Shown: positions 48,337 through 59,317, counted from the first letter of the stretch. The stretch is DNA of 64,000 nt from Pseudomonas sp. KNUC1026 (GCF_021650705.1 NZ_CP087138.1:2852001-2916000); one strand, 5' to 3'. Program-made: numbers and translations. The notes: generated by a model not told the origin, from the sequence alone.

Positions 48337-50746
48337 ATGAGCGACCGGTACGACGACAACGACGCCGCTGACCAAGATCACATCGAACACGCCATCGACA
48401 CCAGCACCGAGCTTGCCCTGCCCGGCCAGAGCCTGCCGGACAAGGTCTATGTGATCCCCATTCACAACCGGCCGTTCTTCCCGGCCCAAGTGCTGCCGGT
48501 GATCGTCAACGAAGAGCCCTGGGCCGAAACCCTCGACCTGGTGGCCAAGACGCCGCACCACAGCCTGGCGCTGTTCTTCATGGAAACCCCGGCCGAAGAC
48601 CACCGCCACTTCGACACCTCGGCCCTGCCGCTGTACGGCACGCTGGTCAAGGTGCACCACGCCAGCCGCGAAGACGGCAAGCTGCAGTTCGTGGCCCAGG
48701 GCCTGACCCGCGTGCGCATCCGCACCTGGCTCAAGCACCATCGCCCGCCTTACCTGGTGGAGGTCGAGTACCCGCTGCAGCCGGCCGAGCCCAACGATGA
48801 GGTGAAGGCCTACGGCATGGCGCTGATCAATGCGATCAAGGAACTGCTGCCGCTCAACCCGCTGTACAGCGAAGAGCTGAAGAACTACCTCAACCGCTTC
48901 AGCCCCAACGACCCATCTCCGCTCACCGACTTCGCCGCAGCACTTACCTCCGCCACCGGCGCGGAGCTGCAGCAGGTGCTCGACTGCGTGCCGATGCTCA
49001 AGCGCATGGAGCGGGTGCTGCCGATGCTGCGCAAGGAAGTGGAAGTAGCGCGGTTGCAGAAAGAAATCTCCGCCGAAGTGAACCGCCAGATCGGCGAGCA
49101 CCAGCGCGAATTCTTCCTCAAGGAACAGCTCAAGGTGATCCAGCAGGAGTTGGGCCTGACCAAGGACGACCGCAGCGCGGACCTTGAGCAGTTCAAGCAG
49201 CGCCTGGAAGGCAAGACCCTGCCCAAACCTGCGCAAAAGCGCATCGACGAAGAGATGCAGAAGCTGGGCATCCTGGAAACCGGCTCGCCCGAATACGCCG
49301 TGACCCGCAACTACCTGGAATGGGCCACCGCCCTGCCCTGGGCGTCTACGGCAAGGACAAGCTCGACCTCGGCCATGCGCGCAAGGTGCTCGACCAGCAC
49401 CACGCCGGCCTTGACGACATCAAGCAGCGCATCGTCGAGTTCCTCGCGGTAGGCGCCTACAAAGGCGAGATCAGCGGCTCGATCGTGCTGCTGGTGGGCC
49501 CGCCGGGAGTGGGCAAGACCAGCATCGGCAAGTCGATCGCCGAATCCCTCGGCCGGCCGTTCTTCCGCTTCAGCGTCGGCGGCATGCGCGATGAGGCCGA
49601 GATCAAGGGCCACCGCCGCACCTACATCGGCGCCCAGCCCGGCAAGCTGGTGCAGGCGCTCAAGGATGTGGAGGTGATGAACCCGGTGATCATGCTCGAC
49701 GAGATCGACAAGATGGGCCAGAGCTATCAGGGCGACCCGGCCTCGGCGCTGCTGGAAACCCTCGACCCCGAGCAGAACGTGGATTTTCTCGACCATTACC
49801 TGGACCTGCGCCTGGACCTGTCCAAGGTGCTGTTCGTCTGCACCGCCAACACCCTCGACTCGATCCCCGGCCCGCTGCTCGACCGCATGGAGGTGATCCG
49901 CCTTTCCGGTTACATCACCGAAGAAAAGCTCGCCATCGCCAAGCGCCACCTGTGGCCGCGCCAGCTGGAGCGGGCCGGTGTGAAGAAAGGCAAGCTGAGC
50001 ATCAGCGACGCCGCCCTGCGCACGGTGATCGACGGTTATGCCCGCGAAGCCGGGGTGCGCCAGCTCGAGAACTGCTCGGCAAGCTGGTGCGCAAGGCTGT
50101 AGTGCGGCTGATCGACGAGCCGGATGCGGTGATCAAGCTGGGGCCCAAGGACCTGGAAGCCTCCCTCGGCATGCCGGTGTTCCGTTCCGAGCAGGTGCTG
50201 GCCGGCAAGGGCGTGATCACCGGCCTTGCCTGGACCAGCATGGGCGGCGCCACGCTGCCCATCGAAGCCACCCACATTCACAGCCTGAACCGGGGCTTCA
50301 AGCTCACCGGGCAACTGGGCGATGTGATGAAGGAGTCGGCGGAGATCGCCTACAGCTACATCAGCAGCCACCTGAAAAGCTACGGCGCCAACCCCAAGTT
50401 TTTCGACGAGGCCTTTGTGCACCTGCACGTGCCAGAGGGCGCCACGCCCAAGGACGGCCCGAGCGCGGGTGTGACCATGGCCAGTGCGTTGCTGTCACTG
50501 GCCCGTGATCAGGTGCCGAAAAAAGGCATCGCCATGACCGGCGAACTGACCCTGACCGGGCACGTGCTGCCCATCGGCGGGGTGCGCGAGAAGGTCATCG
50601 CCGCGCGCCGGCAGAAGATCTTCGAACTGATCCTGCCGGAGGCCAACCGCGGGCATTACGCGGAGTTGCCGGAGTACCTCAAGGAAGGGCTGACGGTGCA
50701 TTTCGCCAAACGGTTCGGGGATGTGGCCAAGGTGTTGTTTGGTTGA
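48337..50746 (+). CDS. lon: ATP-dependent protease Lon (second Lon-type), two frameshifts
   Basis: About 803 residues after repair. The N-terminal substrate domain starts [20 protein letters not shown], the AAA module has Walker [15 protein letters not shown] (near residue 390) and Walker [12 protein letters not shown], and the protease domain has the catalytic serine in DGPSAGVTM (near 707) and lysine in REKVIAARR. Two one-base losses break it: near 49341 (TGGGGC read as TGGGC; corrected text [20 protein letters not shown]) and near 50074 (corrected text [17 protein letters not shown]). ATG at 48337 is chosen from the family start; an upstream ATG at 48268 is in frame. The strain's main lon is likely elsewhere. 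Confidence 0.92.
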
Positions 50747-50766
50747 AGGCACTCTTGAGGGCCGCC

Positions 50767-50855
50767 GTAGGAGCTTGGCTGTGCCAAGCGACGCGCCGCT
50801 TCAGAGGCCATGCGCGGTGACGATCTGCGCGTCGCGCGGCGAGCCGCGCTCCTAC
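50767..50855. repeat. REP doublet (inverted pair)
   Basis: Left unit 50767-50797 starts GTAGGAGCTTGGCTGTGCC; right unit 50827-50855 on the minus strand starts GTAGGAGCGCGGCTCGCCG. They share the GCGACGCGC core and lie between lon and the chagasin-like gene, where they may also stop transcription from lon. Confidence 0.8.
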
Positions 50856-50914
50856 GTCATCAACTGCGCCTGATCGATGGTCGGGCGCTCTCGAAAATGG
50901 ATGGAAGGAAAAGC

Positions 50915-51322
50915 ATGAACACGCTGTTGAGCCGATTGGGGATGGGGTTAGGGCTGGTGGCTCTGGCGGCCTGCACCGGCCATGGACCGGGCCCGCAACG
51001 CACGGTGAGCCTGAGCAAGCAGAGCCAGTGCCCGCTACCGCTGGTGGTGGGGCAGCACGTTGACCTGAAGCTGCCGAGCCTGCCCACCAGCGGCTTTCGC
51101 TGGAAGCTGGTCGACGCAGCGCCCGCCGTGCTGCAGAGCCTGGGGCCTGAGGTCTACAGCAACCCCGAAGACGCCGGGCTGGTGGGCGGTAACGGGCAAT
51201 CCCTATGGCGCTTCAAGGCCATTGCGGCCGGCGAGGCGCACCTGAAGCTGGTGTCGCAACAGCCCTGGGCGCCAGAGGTGAAACCGGTGGACGCATTCGA
51301 TTGCACGCTTTCGGTGAAGTAA
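50915..51322 (+). CDS. Chagasin-like cysteine protease inhibitor (I42) lipoprotein
   Basis: A 135-residue lipoprotein (MNTLLSRLGMGLGLVALAAC; lipobox LAAC with the cysteine at about residue 20). The mature domain carries the three inhibitory loops of the I42 family in degenerate but recognisable form: LPTSGFRW (loop with NPTTG in chagasin), GLVGGNGQSLW and QQPWAPEV. Such inhibitors block papain-like peptidases; in Pseudomonas they are thought to act on own or foreign proteases in the envelope. The ATG at 50915 follows GGAAGG. It is convergent with the chemoreceptor gene, three bases apart. Confidence 0.88.
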   Translation: MNTLLSRLGMGLGLVALAACTGHGPGPQRTVSLSKQSQCPLPLVVGQHVDLKLPSLPTSGFRWKLVDAAPAVLQSLGPEVYSNPEDAGLVGGNGQSLWRFKAIAAGEAHLKLVSQQPWAPEVKPVDAFDCTLSVK

Positions 51323-51325
51323 CCC

Positions 51326-52966
51326 TCAGAGCTTGAACCGCCCGACCATGGTGTTGAACGACAGCGCAAGGTCGGTCAGCCGCTGGCTGGAGGCGTTGGT
51401 CTGGTCGGCGCCGGCGGCACTGCGTTCAGCCAGGCCCTGAATGTTCACAAGATTGCGGTCCACTTCGCGTGCCACCTGCGCCTGCTGCTCGGCGGCGGTG
51501 GCGATCACCAGGTTGCGCTCGTTGATCTGCCCCACGCCGGCGCTGATGCGCTCCAGCGCCTGGCCAGCCTCACTGGCCAGGGTCTGAGTGCTGGTCGCCA
51601 CGGTCTGGCTCTTGACCATCGCCAGCACCGCTTCATCGGCACTGGCCTGTACCTGGGCAATCATCGCTTCGATCTCCCCGGTCGAGGCCTGAGTGCGATG
51701 AGCCAGGGCCCTCACCTCATCGGCTACCACCGCAAAGCCCCTGCCCTGTTCGCCGGCGCGTGCGGCCTCGATGGCGGCGTTGAGCGCCAGCAGGTTGGTC
51801 TGCTCGGCAATGCCGCGGATCACATCCAGCACCGTGGTGATGCCGCGCACCTGGGCGGCGAGGGTTTCGATCTGCTGGGTCGATTCACCGATGGTGTGCG
51901 TCATCTGGTCCATTGCCTGAGTGGCGGCCTGCACTTGCTGCTGGCCTTGCAGCGCGTGCTCGGCGGTCTGATTGGAGACCTGCGAGGTGCCGGCGGCCTG
52001 CTGGGCGACCTCGTCGATAGCGGCGCTCATCTGCGTCACGGCCGTGGCGGCCAGCTGGATTTCATCGTTCTGCCGGGCCAGCTCCTGGCTGCCGTTCTCG
52101 GTCACCTCGCTCAGCTCGCCGGCCGAACCTGCCAGGTGTTGCGCAGCGTCGGCCAGTTGCCCTGCCATCTCACGCAGGTTGAGCTGCATGCGCGCCAGGG
52201 CCTGCAGCAACTGCCCGGTTTCGTCGGCGCCGCCATCCTCGATGGGGTGTGTGAGATCACCCTCGGCCACACGGCTGGCGCTTTGCACCGAGCGGCCGAG
52301 CGGGCGGGTGATCATGCGGGTGATCAACATCCCGAGCCCAGCGGCACACAGCGCGGCGAGCAGTGCGCCGATGCTCAGTTGCCAGGTGGCGCGCTGGTAG
52401 ATCTCGGCGCCCACATCTTCCAGCACGTCCACCTGCCGCTCGTTGGAGTCGAGTATCAGCTTCAGGTCAGCCAACACTGCGCGGTAGGCCGGATGCGCCA
52501 CGCTATTGAGCTGTTGGCTGGCCCCGCCGAAATTCTCCCGTGCGAGTAGTTCGAACACCTGCTCGGCGGCGGCCACGTATTGGGGCCAATGCTGCTTGAA
52601 TGCTTCGCTGGCCTGGCGTTCGTCGTCCAGCAACGGCGTTGCCTGGTAGGCCTGAAAGTTGGCCAGGGCCTCAGCCTGGTTTTCCCTGAAGGCCATGTGC
52701 GCCGCCTCGATGGCCTTGGGTTCGGCACCCTGGGCGGAGAGTGCAACGGCATGGAACAGGTCGCGATTGGTGGCGATGGTGTTGGCCTTGGCCAGGTTTA
52801 CCTTGCTGATCGACTCCAGATTGTTGCTCACGACGGTTTCCAGACCGGCGTGTACCCGGGCGATGCCGGCATTGCCGAGCAGCGCTACCGCCACGGTGAT
52901 CACTGCACACAGGGCGAAGGCCAGCAGCAGCTTGGGCCTGAGCTTGAGGTCGCTGAATCGAGGCAT
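51326..52966 (-). CDS. Methyl-accepting chemotaxis protein
   Basis: A 546-residue receptor. A membrane helix (about 12-32) is followed by a four-helix-bundle periplasmic domain of some 160 residues, a second helix (about 195-215), HAMP, and a signalling domain with the conserved tip [20 protein letters not shown]. Methylation helices lie on either side. Ligand unknown; 4HB_MCP-type sensors often detect amino acids or Krebs-cycle acids. The ATG at 52966 follows the AAGGAT site; an upstream in-frame segment is not family-like. No frameshift. No che genes are adjacent. Confidence 0.92.
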   Translation of the reverse strand: MPRFSDLKLRPKLLLAFALCAVITVAVALLGNAGIARVHAGLETVVSNNLESISKVNLAKANTIATNRDLFHAVALSAQGAEPKAIEAAHMAFRENQAEALANFQAYQATPLLDDERQASEAFKQHWPQYVAAAEQVFELLARENFGGASQQLNSVAHPAYRAVLADLKLILDSNERQVDVLEDVGAEIYQRATWQLSIGALLAALCAAGLGMLITRMITRPLGRSVQSASRVAEGDLTHPIEDGGADETGQLLQALARMQLNLREMAGQLADAAQHLAGSAGELSEVTENGSQELARQNDEIQLAATAVTQMSAAIDEVAQQAAGTSQVSNQTAEHALQGQQQVQAATQAMDQMTHTIGESTQQIETLAAQVRGITTVLDVIRGIAEQTNLLALNAAIEAARAGEQGRGFAVVADEVRALAHRTQASTGEIEAMIAQVQASADEAVLAMVKSQTVATSTQTLASEAGQALERISAGVGQINERNLVIATAAEQQAQVAREVDRNLVNIQGLAERSAAGADQTNASSQRLTDLALSFNTMVGRFKL

Positions 52967-53144
52967 GCTGAATATCCTTTTCGGTGATCGGGAGTGCCTA
53001 GGCTCACTCATACACGCGGTGCCATCACCTGATGGCGCATTTTTAGGAATTTTCCCAAGCCACCGCGCCGCTGGCCGCCGCGCGCTTGTGGCAGGCGCCG
53101 CCGGCCTTTAAAATCCGCCGTTTTTCCAGCCTGTGTGCCTGCCC

Positions 53145-53885
53145 GTGCCCGATTCCGACCGCCTTTTCGCCCAGCCCCTGGCCCAGGTGCCCGACTTCGT
53201 GTTCAACGAGGACGTGGTGCGGGTGTTCCCCGACATGATCAAGCGCTCGGTGCCCGGCTACCCGGCCATCGTCGAAAACCTCGGGGTGCTGGCCGGGCAG
53301 TTCGCCAAGCCGCGCACGGCGCTCTACGACCTGGGCGCCTCGCTCGGGGCGGTCACCCAGGCGCTGCGCCGGCACGTGACCACCGAGGGCTGCCACGTCG
53401 TCGCGGTAGACAACTCTGCGGCGATGGTCAGCCGCTGCAGCGAGTACCTCAAGGCGCAGGATGCGATGTTCCAGGAATTGCTGCCGGTGCAGGTGATCGA
53501 AGCCGACATCCTGCAACTGAACTGGCAGCCGGCCTCGGTGGTGGCGCTGAACTTCACCCTGCAATTCATCGCACCCGAGCAACGCCTTGCGCTGCTCAAG
53601 GCCATCCGCCAGGCACTGGTGCCCGGCGGCGCGTTGCTGTTGTCGGAGAAACTGCGCTTTGCCGAGGGCGCCGACCAGGCCCTGCTCAACGACCTGCACC
53701 TGGCGTTCAAGCGCGCCAACGGCTACAGCGAACTGGAAATCGCCCAGAAGCGCAGCGCCATCGAAAACGTGATGAAGCCCGACAGCGCCGAAGAACACCG
53801 CGAGCGCCTGCTGGCCGCCGGGTTCAGCCGCGTGGTGCCGTGGTTCCAGTGCATCAACTTCGCCTCTTTCATTGCCCTGCCATGA
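53145..53885 (+). CDS. cmoA: Carboxy-S-adenosylmethionine synthase CmoA
   Basis: About 246 residues. CmoA makes carboxy-SAM from SAM and prephenate; CmoB then uses it to form cmo5U34 in tRNA. Signature text is [20 protein letters not shown], a SAM-binding strand with [10 protein letters not shown] and the loop DNSAAMV, and NFTLQFI. The GTG at 53145 ([12 protein letters not shown]) is chosen as start; a GTG at 53133 would add four residues, and neither has a strong ribosome site. Its stop overlaps the cmoB start (ATGA). Confidence 0.92.
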   Translation: MPDSDRLFAQPLAQVPDFVFNEDVVRVFPDMIKRSVPGYPAIVENLGVLAGQFAKPRTALYDLGASLGAVTQALRRHVTTEGCHVVAVDNSAAMVSRCSEYLKAQDAMFQELLPVQVIEADILQLNWQPASVVALNFTLQFIAPEQRLALLKAIRQALVPGGALLLSEKLRFAEGADQALLNDLHLAFKRANGYSELEIAQKRSAIENVMKPDSAEEHRERLLAAGFSRVVPWFQCINFASFIALP

Positions 53886-54838
53886 TCGATCTCAGCCCCC
53901 TGGCCAGCCGCCTCGCCGGCTCCCCCCTGCATACCTGGGCCCAAGGCCTGCAAGCCGACCTCGGCGCGCGCCTGGCCAAGGGCCACGGCGACCTCGAACG
54001 CTGGCAGAACGCGCTGCGTTCGCTGCCTGAACTGGAGGCCAGCGTTGTCGACCTTCGCGACAGCTTCACCCTGGCAGGCAACTGCGACGACAGCACCCGC
54101 GCGCGCCTGCACGACGCGCTGATGGGCCTCTCGCCGTGGCGCAAGGGCCCGTTCGACCTGTTCGGCGTGCATGTCGACACCGAGTGGCGCTCCGACTGGA
54201 AATGGCAGCGCGTGGCGCCACACCTGAACCTGCAAGGCAAGCGCGTACTCGACGTGGGCTGCGGCAATGGCTACTACCAGTGGCGCATGCTCGGCGCCGG
54301 CGCCGAATCGGTGATCGGCATCGACCCCAACTGGCTGTTCTTCTGCCAGTTCCAGGCCGTGGCCCAGTACCTGCCCGGCCACCCGGCTTGGCACCTGCCG
54401 CTGGCGCTCGAGGATCTGCCACCGAACCTTCAAGGCTTCGACACGGTGTTCTCGATGGGCGTGCTTTACCACCGCCGCTCCCCCATCGACCATTTGCTGG
54501 CCTTGAAGGATTGCCTGGTCAAAGGCGGCGAGCTGGTACTGGAAACGCTGGTGGTGCCGGGCGATGCCGACACCGTGCTGGTGCCCGAAGACCGCTACGC
54601 GCAGATGCGCAACGTGTGGTTTTTGCCCTCGGTGGCGGCGCTGGAACTGTGGGTACGCCGCGCCGGGTTCAGCGAAGTGCGCTGCGTGGACGTCAGCCAC
54701 ACCAGCGTGGCCGAGCAGCGCAGCACCGAGTGGATGCGCTATCAGTCGCTGGAGAGCTTTCTCGACCCAGCTGACCATACCAGGACGGTCGAGGGCCTGC
54801 CGGCGCCGATGCGGGCAGTGATTACCGCGATCAAGTAA
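53882..54838 (+). CDS. cmoB: tRNA U34 carboxymethyltransferase CmoB
   Basis: A 318-residue methyltransferase-fold enzyme that transfers the carboxymethyl group of carboxy-SAM to 5-hydroxyuridine at tRNA position 34. The SAM site is [17 protein letters not shown], preceded by [20 protein letters not shown] and followed by [13 protein letters not shown]. Translationally coupled to cmoA by the ATGA overlap. The frame is intact. It is convergent with the sulfonate-binding protein gene. Confidence 0.94.
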   Translation: MIDLSPLASRLAGSPLHTWAQGLQADLGARLAKGHGDLERWQNALRSLPELEASVVDLRDSFTLAGNCDDSTRARLHDALMGLSPWRKGPFDLFGVHVDTEWRSDWKWQRVAPHLNLQGKRVLDVGCGNGYYQWRMLGAGAESVIGIDPNWLFFCQFQAVAQYLPGHPAWHLPLALEDLPPNLQGFDTVFSMGVLYHRRSPIDHLLALKDCLVKGGELVLETLVVPGDADTVLVPEDRYAQMRNVWFLPSVAALELWVRRAGFSEVRCVDVSHTSVAEQRSTEWMRYQSLESFLDPADHTRTVEGLPAPMRAVITAIK

Positions 54839-54872
54839 GGCCTGCATGGCGCGCAGCGTGTGATCAGTCAGC

Positions 54873-55828
54873 CTATGGTGTGGGGGTTATCGTGAACCCG
54901 TTGTCGAAGGTCGGCGCCACGTCCAGTTTCTGCGGGATCAACCCACTGCTGTGATAGAAGTCCGCCGTGCTCTGCTGATCGCTGCGGATAACGTCGTCCA
55001 GGCTTTGCCAATGCAGCTTGCGCCGCTCGAACTGCAGCCTGGCCACCGGCTCGGGGAAGCCGATCAGCTTGGCCAGCACCTTGGAATACTCATCCAGATG
55101 CTCATAAGCCCACACCTGCGAGCGCGCGAGGCGTTGCAGGTAATCCTGTAACGCAGCGCGCTGGGCCGGGTCGGCCAGGGCCTTGTCGGTAGCCGCCAGA
55201 AAAGTGTTACCCGCCGAAAGGCCGCGGCCGTTGACCAGCACGCGGGCCTTGTCCACCTGCTCGGCCAGTGTGGTGTAGGGCTCCCAGGTCGCCCAGGCGT
55301 CTACCGAACCGTTGGCCAGCGCCACCTTGGCGTCGACCGGGCCGAGGAAGCGGAACTGCACGTCCTTGTCGGTCAGCCCGGCCGAGGCCAGGGCCTTGAG
55401 CGCAATGTAGTGGCCGATCGAGCCGCGGCCGGTGGCAATGCTTTTACCCTTGAGGTCGGCCGCGCTTTGCAGTGGCGAGCCTTGCGGCACCAGCACGGCG
55501 GTGCCCAGGGGTCGGATTTGTCCACCGCGATGGCTTTGACCTTGGCCCCGGCGGCCAGCACGAACAGCAGCGGCGCGTCACCGATGATGCCGGCGTCGAC
55601 CGCGCCGGCGTTGAGCGCCTCACCCAGCGGCGCGGCGGCGGGGAATTCGAACCACTGGATATCGTAGCCCAGGCCCTCCAGCGCACCGGCCGCTTCGAGT
55701 TGCGAGCGCATGCCGCCCTTCTGATCGGCCAGGCGCAGGGTCACGCGCTCGGCGGCGAAGGCCTGCCCGGCCACCAGGCCCAGCAGCGCAAGGCCCGCCC
55801 ACCAGCGGCGCATCCGCAGGCGGCTCAT
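54873..55828 (-). CDS. Aliphatic sulfonate-type ABC substrate-binding protein (SsuA-like), one frameshift
   Basis: About 318 residues after repair. A signal peptide (residues 1-26, GLALLGLVAGQAFA) precedes the SsuA-like text YDIQWFEFPAAAPLGEALNA, and later ADLKGKSIATGRGSIGHYIA. One base is missing at 55504-55506: plus-strand CCC should be CCCC, so the text reads SDPWGTAVLVPQGSP. The start overlaps the monooxygenase stop (ATGA), so the two form an operon. No matching ATPase or permease follows, as cmoB converges. The protein must work with a transporter elsewhere or serve another purpose. Confidence 0.87.
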
Positions 55829-56912
55829 ACGGCCACCGCCGTGCGCGCATGCTCGCGTGCAGCCACTTTGGCCCGGGTCAGCGGAATCAGCTCGCGGCCG
55901 TACTCGATGGCGTCGTTGAGCGGGTCGAAGCCGCGGATCAGGATGTTGCGCACGCCCAGGTCGTAGTAGGCGAGCAACGCATCCGCCACCTGCTCCGGCG
56001 TGCCCACCAAAGCAGTTGAGTTATGGCCGCCGCCCACCAGGCGGGCGATGCCGGTCCACAGGCAGCTGTCAAGGCGGTCGCCCTGTGCGACCGCACGCAG
56101 CAGGCGCTGAGCCCCCACGCTCTGCGGTTTGGCCTTGGGGTAGCTGAGCTGGCCCTGGCGCTCGCTGGCCTTGGCCAGGATCGCCTCGGCCTTGGCCCAG
56201 GCCTGCTCTTCGGTGGCGCCGATGATGGGCCGGAACGACAGGCTGAATTCCACCTCGCGCCGGTGCCGGCGTGCCTGGGCCCGCACCGCTTCGATGGTCT
56301 CGGCGGCCTGTGCCAGAGGCTCGCCCCAGAGCATGAACACATCGGCCTGCTTGCCCGCAACGTTCAAGGCAGCATCGGAGGAACCCCGAAGTACACCGGC
56401 AGGTGCGGGCGCTGCAACGGTTTGATCGAGGAAAAGCCCTGTTCGACCTGGTAGTGCTTGCCGTGATAGTCGAACGGCGTGTCGGAAGTCCAGCTCAGCT
56501 TGAGCAGGTCGAGAAACTCGTCGGTGCGGGCATAGCGTTCGTCATGGCCGAGGGTGTCGCCGTCCTTGCGCTGGTCGGCGTCATTGCCGCCGCTGATGAT
56601 GTGCACGGCCAGGCGCCCGTCGAGCAGGTGCTCAAGCGTCGCCAGCTTGCGTGCAGCCAGCGTGGGCGCCACGAAACCGGGGCGGTGCGCCAGCAGGAAC
56701 TTGAGCTTGTCGGTGGCAAGGCCCGCAGTGGCCGCCACCAGAAAGCCGTCGGGCTGGTCGGACCAGTAACCCACCAGCACGCGGTCGAAGCCCGCCTGTT
56801 CATGGGCCTGGGCGAAACGGGTGATATAGGCCTTGTCGAAGATCGGGCCGCTGGGCGGGAGGATCTCCGAGCTGAGGCGGTGGCCGATCATGCCGAGGAA
56901 CTGGATGCTCAT
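55825..56912 (-). CDS. LLM-class FMN monooxygenase (alkanesulfonate monooxygenase SsuD-like), one frameshift
   Basis: About 362 residues after repair, a luciferase-fold enzyme. Landmarks are GYWSDQPDGFLVAATAGL, RPGFVAPTLAARKLATLEHL and HIISGGNDADQRKDGD, which carry the FMN and sulfonate contacts of SsuD-like enzymes. At 56384-56387 plus-strand CCCC should be CCCCC: the corrected text is VYFGGSSDAALNVAGKQADV. It probably cleaves a sulfonate or related compound using reduced flavin from a separate reductase. It is divergent from the cysteine dioxygenase gene over a 230-base region with a strong inverted repeat. Confidence 0.88.
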
Positions 56913-56999
56913 GGTGCAGGCTCCGTTAGATTCGAATCGCCTTTGCAGGCGGCTTTTTAGAAGCTAACGGGGCTTTGCTGGAGTGTGAAATTCATTTTC

Positions 57000-57073
57000 G
57001 GCATAACCTAATATGCGTACTGCGCATCTAATGGCTGATCTATGCAAACATCACGAGCATATTAGCTTATGCC
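57000..57073. promoter_or_regulatory. 17-base imperfect inverted repeat in the divergent monooxygenase/dioxygenase promoter
   Basis: GGCATAACCTAATATGC (57000-57016) and GCATATTAGCTTATGCC (57057-57073) are inverted copies with 16 of 17 positions matching, 40 bases apart. A smaller inverted pair (ATGCG/CGCAT) lies between them. The spacing of about 57 bases centre to centre would let a dimeric regulator bind two sites and loop. It lies 70 bases before the cysteine dioxygenase start and about 90 before the monooxygenase start. Confidence 0.65.
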
Positions 57074-57141
57074 TAATTTGCATTTACCGAATAACCCGAC
57101 CCTTTGCTACGGTAGGCACAGACCTCAACGGAGCCCTGCCC

Positions 57142-57746
57142 TTGCCCGCCCAGCCCAACCTCGCCCGCTTGCGCCATTTCATCGGCGAACTGGCTGCCGT
57201 GATCGACACGGCCCCTGCTGAACCTGCGTTGCTGGCGCAGGCCCGCCCGCTGCTCGCCGAGCTGGTGCGCCATGATGACTGGCTGCCCGACGACCTCGCC
57301 CAACCGCACCCCGAGCGTTATCAGCAGTTTTTGCTGCATGCCGACTCGCGCCAGCGCTTTTCGGTGGTCAGCTTCGTCTGGGGCCCGGGCCAGCGCACAC
57401 CGGTGCATGACCACCGCGTATGGGGGCTGATCGGCATGCTGCGCGGTGCCGAGGATTCGCAAGGATTCACCCGCGATGCCTTTGGCACGTTGCATTCCGA
57501 CGGCCCGCCGCTGCGCCTGCGGCCCGGGACGTAGAGGCGGTGTCACCGCAGGTGGGTGACATCCACCAGGTCAGCAACGCTTTCGACGACCGCACCTCGA
57601 TCAGCATCCATGTGTACGGGGCCAACATCGGCGCGGTAAAACGCGCCGTCTACAGCCCCGAAGGCCTGGAGAAGCCCTTCATCTCCGGCTATTCGAACGC
57701 CCACCTGCCCAATATCTGGGACCTGTCCAGAGAGACCCACGCATGA
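57142..57746 (+). CDS. Cysteine dioxygenase (cupin), one frameshift
   Basis: A 201-residue cupin that oxidises cysteine (or 3-mercaptopropionate) to the sulfinic acid with O2. Iron ligands are in TPVHDHRVWGLIGML (H89 and H91) with a later histidine in DIHQVSNAF. At 57527-57529 GGG should be GGGG, so that RLRPGDVEAVSPQVGDIHQ reads through. A TTG at 57142 is the start because ACGGAG lies at normal spacing and because the 43 upstream codons are unlike the family. It overlaps the rhodanese start (ATGA). The product supports use of cysteine as sulfur or carbon source. Confidence 0.88.
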
Positions 57747-59317
57747 GCCACGCCACCCGCAGCTATTCCGACATCCGCAGCGCATTGCTGGCCAGGCGAG
57801 AGCTGGCCCTGCTCGATGTGCGCGAGGAAGACGCCTACGCGCAAAACCACCCGCTGTTCGCCGCCAATGTGCCGCTGTCGAAGCTGGAGCTGGAGGTGTT
57901 CGCCCGCATTCCGCGGCGCGACACGCCGGTGACGGTCTACGACAACGGCGAGGGCCTGGCCGAAGAGGCCGCACGCCGCCTGAGCGGCTGGGGCTACACC
58001 GATGTGGCGGTGCTCGAAGGCGGCCTGGCCGGCTGGCGTGAGGCCGGCGGCGAACTGTTCATCGACGTGAACGTGCCAAGCAAGGCATTCGGCGAACTGG
58101 TCGAGGCCGAGCGCCACACCCCGTCGCTCTCCGCCGAGCAGGTCAAAGCACTGCTCGACCGCCAGGCCGATGTGGTGGTGCTCGACGCGCGCCGCTTCGA
58201 TGAATACCAGACCATGAGCATTCCCCAGGGCGTCAGCGTGCCAGGTGCCGAGCTGGTGCTGCGCATCGCAGAGCTGGCGCCCGACCCGGCCACCCAGGTG
58301 ATCGTCAATTGCGCCGGGCGCACCCGCAGCATCATTGGCACCCAGTCACTGGTGAACGCCGGCATTCCCAACCCGGTGTCGGCGCTGCGCAACGGCACCA
58401 TCGGCTGGACCCTGGCCGGGCAAACACTGGACCACGGCCAGGCGCGGCGCTTCGGGCAAGCCAGCGAGGCGAACCGCGCGGCGGCCACTGCACGGGCGAG
58501 GGCCGTGGCTGACCGCGCCGGCGTTACCCGTGCAAGCGCCGAGCAGTTGGCGCTTTGGCAGGCCGACGCCAGCCGCACCACCTACCTGTTCGATGTGCGC
58601 ACGCCTGAAGAATACGAAGCCGGCCACCTGCCCGGCGCTCGCTCGGTGCCTGGCGGCCAGTTGGTGCAGGAAACCGACCACATGGCCAGTGTGCGTGGCG
58701 CGCGCATCGTGCTGGTGGACGACGACGGCGTGCGCGCCAACATGAGTGCGTCATGGCTGGCGCAGATGGGCTGGGAGGTGGCCGTACTGGATGAGGCCGG
58801 CGCGTTCAGCGAAATCGGCGCCTGGAGCGCACAACGCCCGGCCGCACCTGTCTCGGAGCGCATCGCTCCCGAAACGCTGCGCCAATGGCTGGCCGAAGGT
58901 GGCACCCGGGTGCTGGACTTCACCGCTAGCGCCAACCACATCAAAGGCCACGTGCCCGGCGCCGCCTGGGTGCTGCGCAGCCAACTGGCCGATGCCTTGC
59001 GCACGCTGCCAGCTGCCGAACGCTACGTGCTCACCTGTGGCACGAGCCTGCTGGCGGGCTATGCCGTGGACGAGGTGCAGGCCCTCACCGGCAAGCCGGT
59101 GTTTCTGCTCGACGGCGGCAACAGCGCCTGGGCAGCCGCCGGCCTTGGCCTGGAAACCGGCGACGCCAACCTGGCCTCACCGCGCATCGACCGCTACCGC
59201 CGCCCCTACGAGGGCACCGATGCCCCGCGCGAGGCGATGCAGGCCTACCTGGATTGGGAGTTCGGGCTGGTCGCGCAACTGGGCCGTGACGGCACTCATG
59301 GTTTCAGGGTGATCTGA
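57743..59317 (+). CDS. Four-domain rhodanese-like sulfurtransferase
   Basis: A 524-residue protein made of four rhodanese domains. The active-site cysteine is present only in domains 2 (VIVNCAGRTRS, C190) and 4 (VLTCGTSLLA, C432); domains 1 (VTVYDNGEGLA) and 3 (IVLVDDDGVRA) lack it. So two catalytic and two structural domains alternate. It is coupled to cysteine dioxygenase and likely handles sulfane sulfur released in cysteine or sulfite breakdown. The frame is intact. Four-domain rhodaneses next to a cysteine dioxygenase are known in Pseudomonas-like bacteria but little studied. Confidence 0.9.
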   Translation: MSHATRSYSDIRSALLARRELALLDVREEDAYAQNHPLFAANVPLSKLELEVFARIPRRDTPVTVYDNGEGLAEEAARRLSGWGYTDVAVLEGGLAGWREAGGELFIDVNVPSKAFGELVEAERHTPSLSAEQVKALLDRQADVVVLDARRFDEYQTMSIPQGVSVPGAELVLRIAELAPDPATQVIVNCAGRTRSIIGTQSLVNAGIPNPVSALRNGTIGWTLAGQTLDHGQARRFGQASEANRAAATARARAVADRAGVTRASAEQLALWQADASRTTYLFDVRTPEEYEAGHLPGARSVPGGQLVQETDHMASVRGARIVLVDDDGVRANMSASWLAQMGWEVAVLDEAGAFSEIGAWSAQRPAAPVSERIAPETLRQWLAEGGTRVLDFTASANHIKGHVPGAAWVLRSQLADALRTLPAAERYVLTCGTSLLAGYAVDEVQALTGKPVFLLDGGNSAWAAAGLGLETGDANLASPRIDRYRRPYEGTDAPREAMQAYLDWEFGLVAQLGRDGTHGFRVI

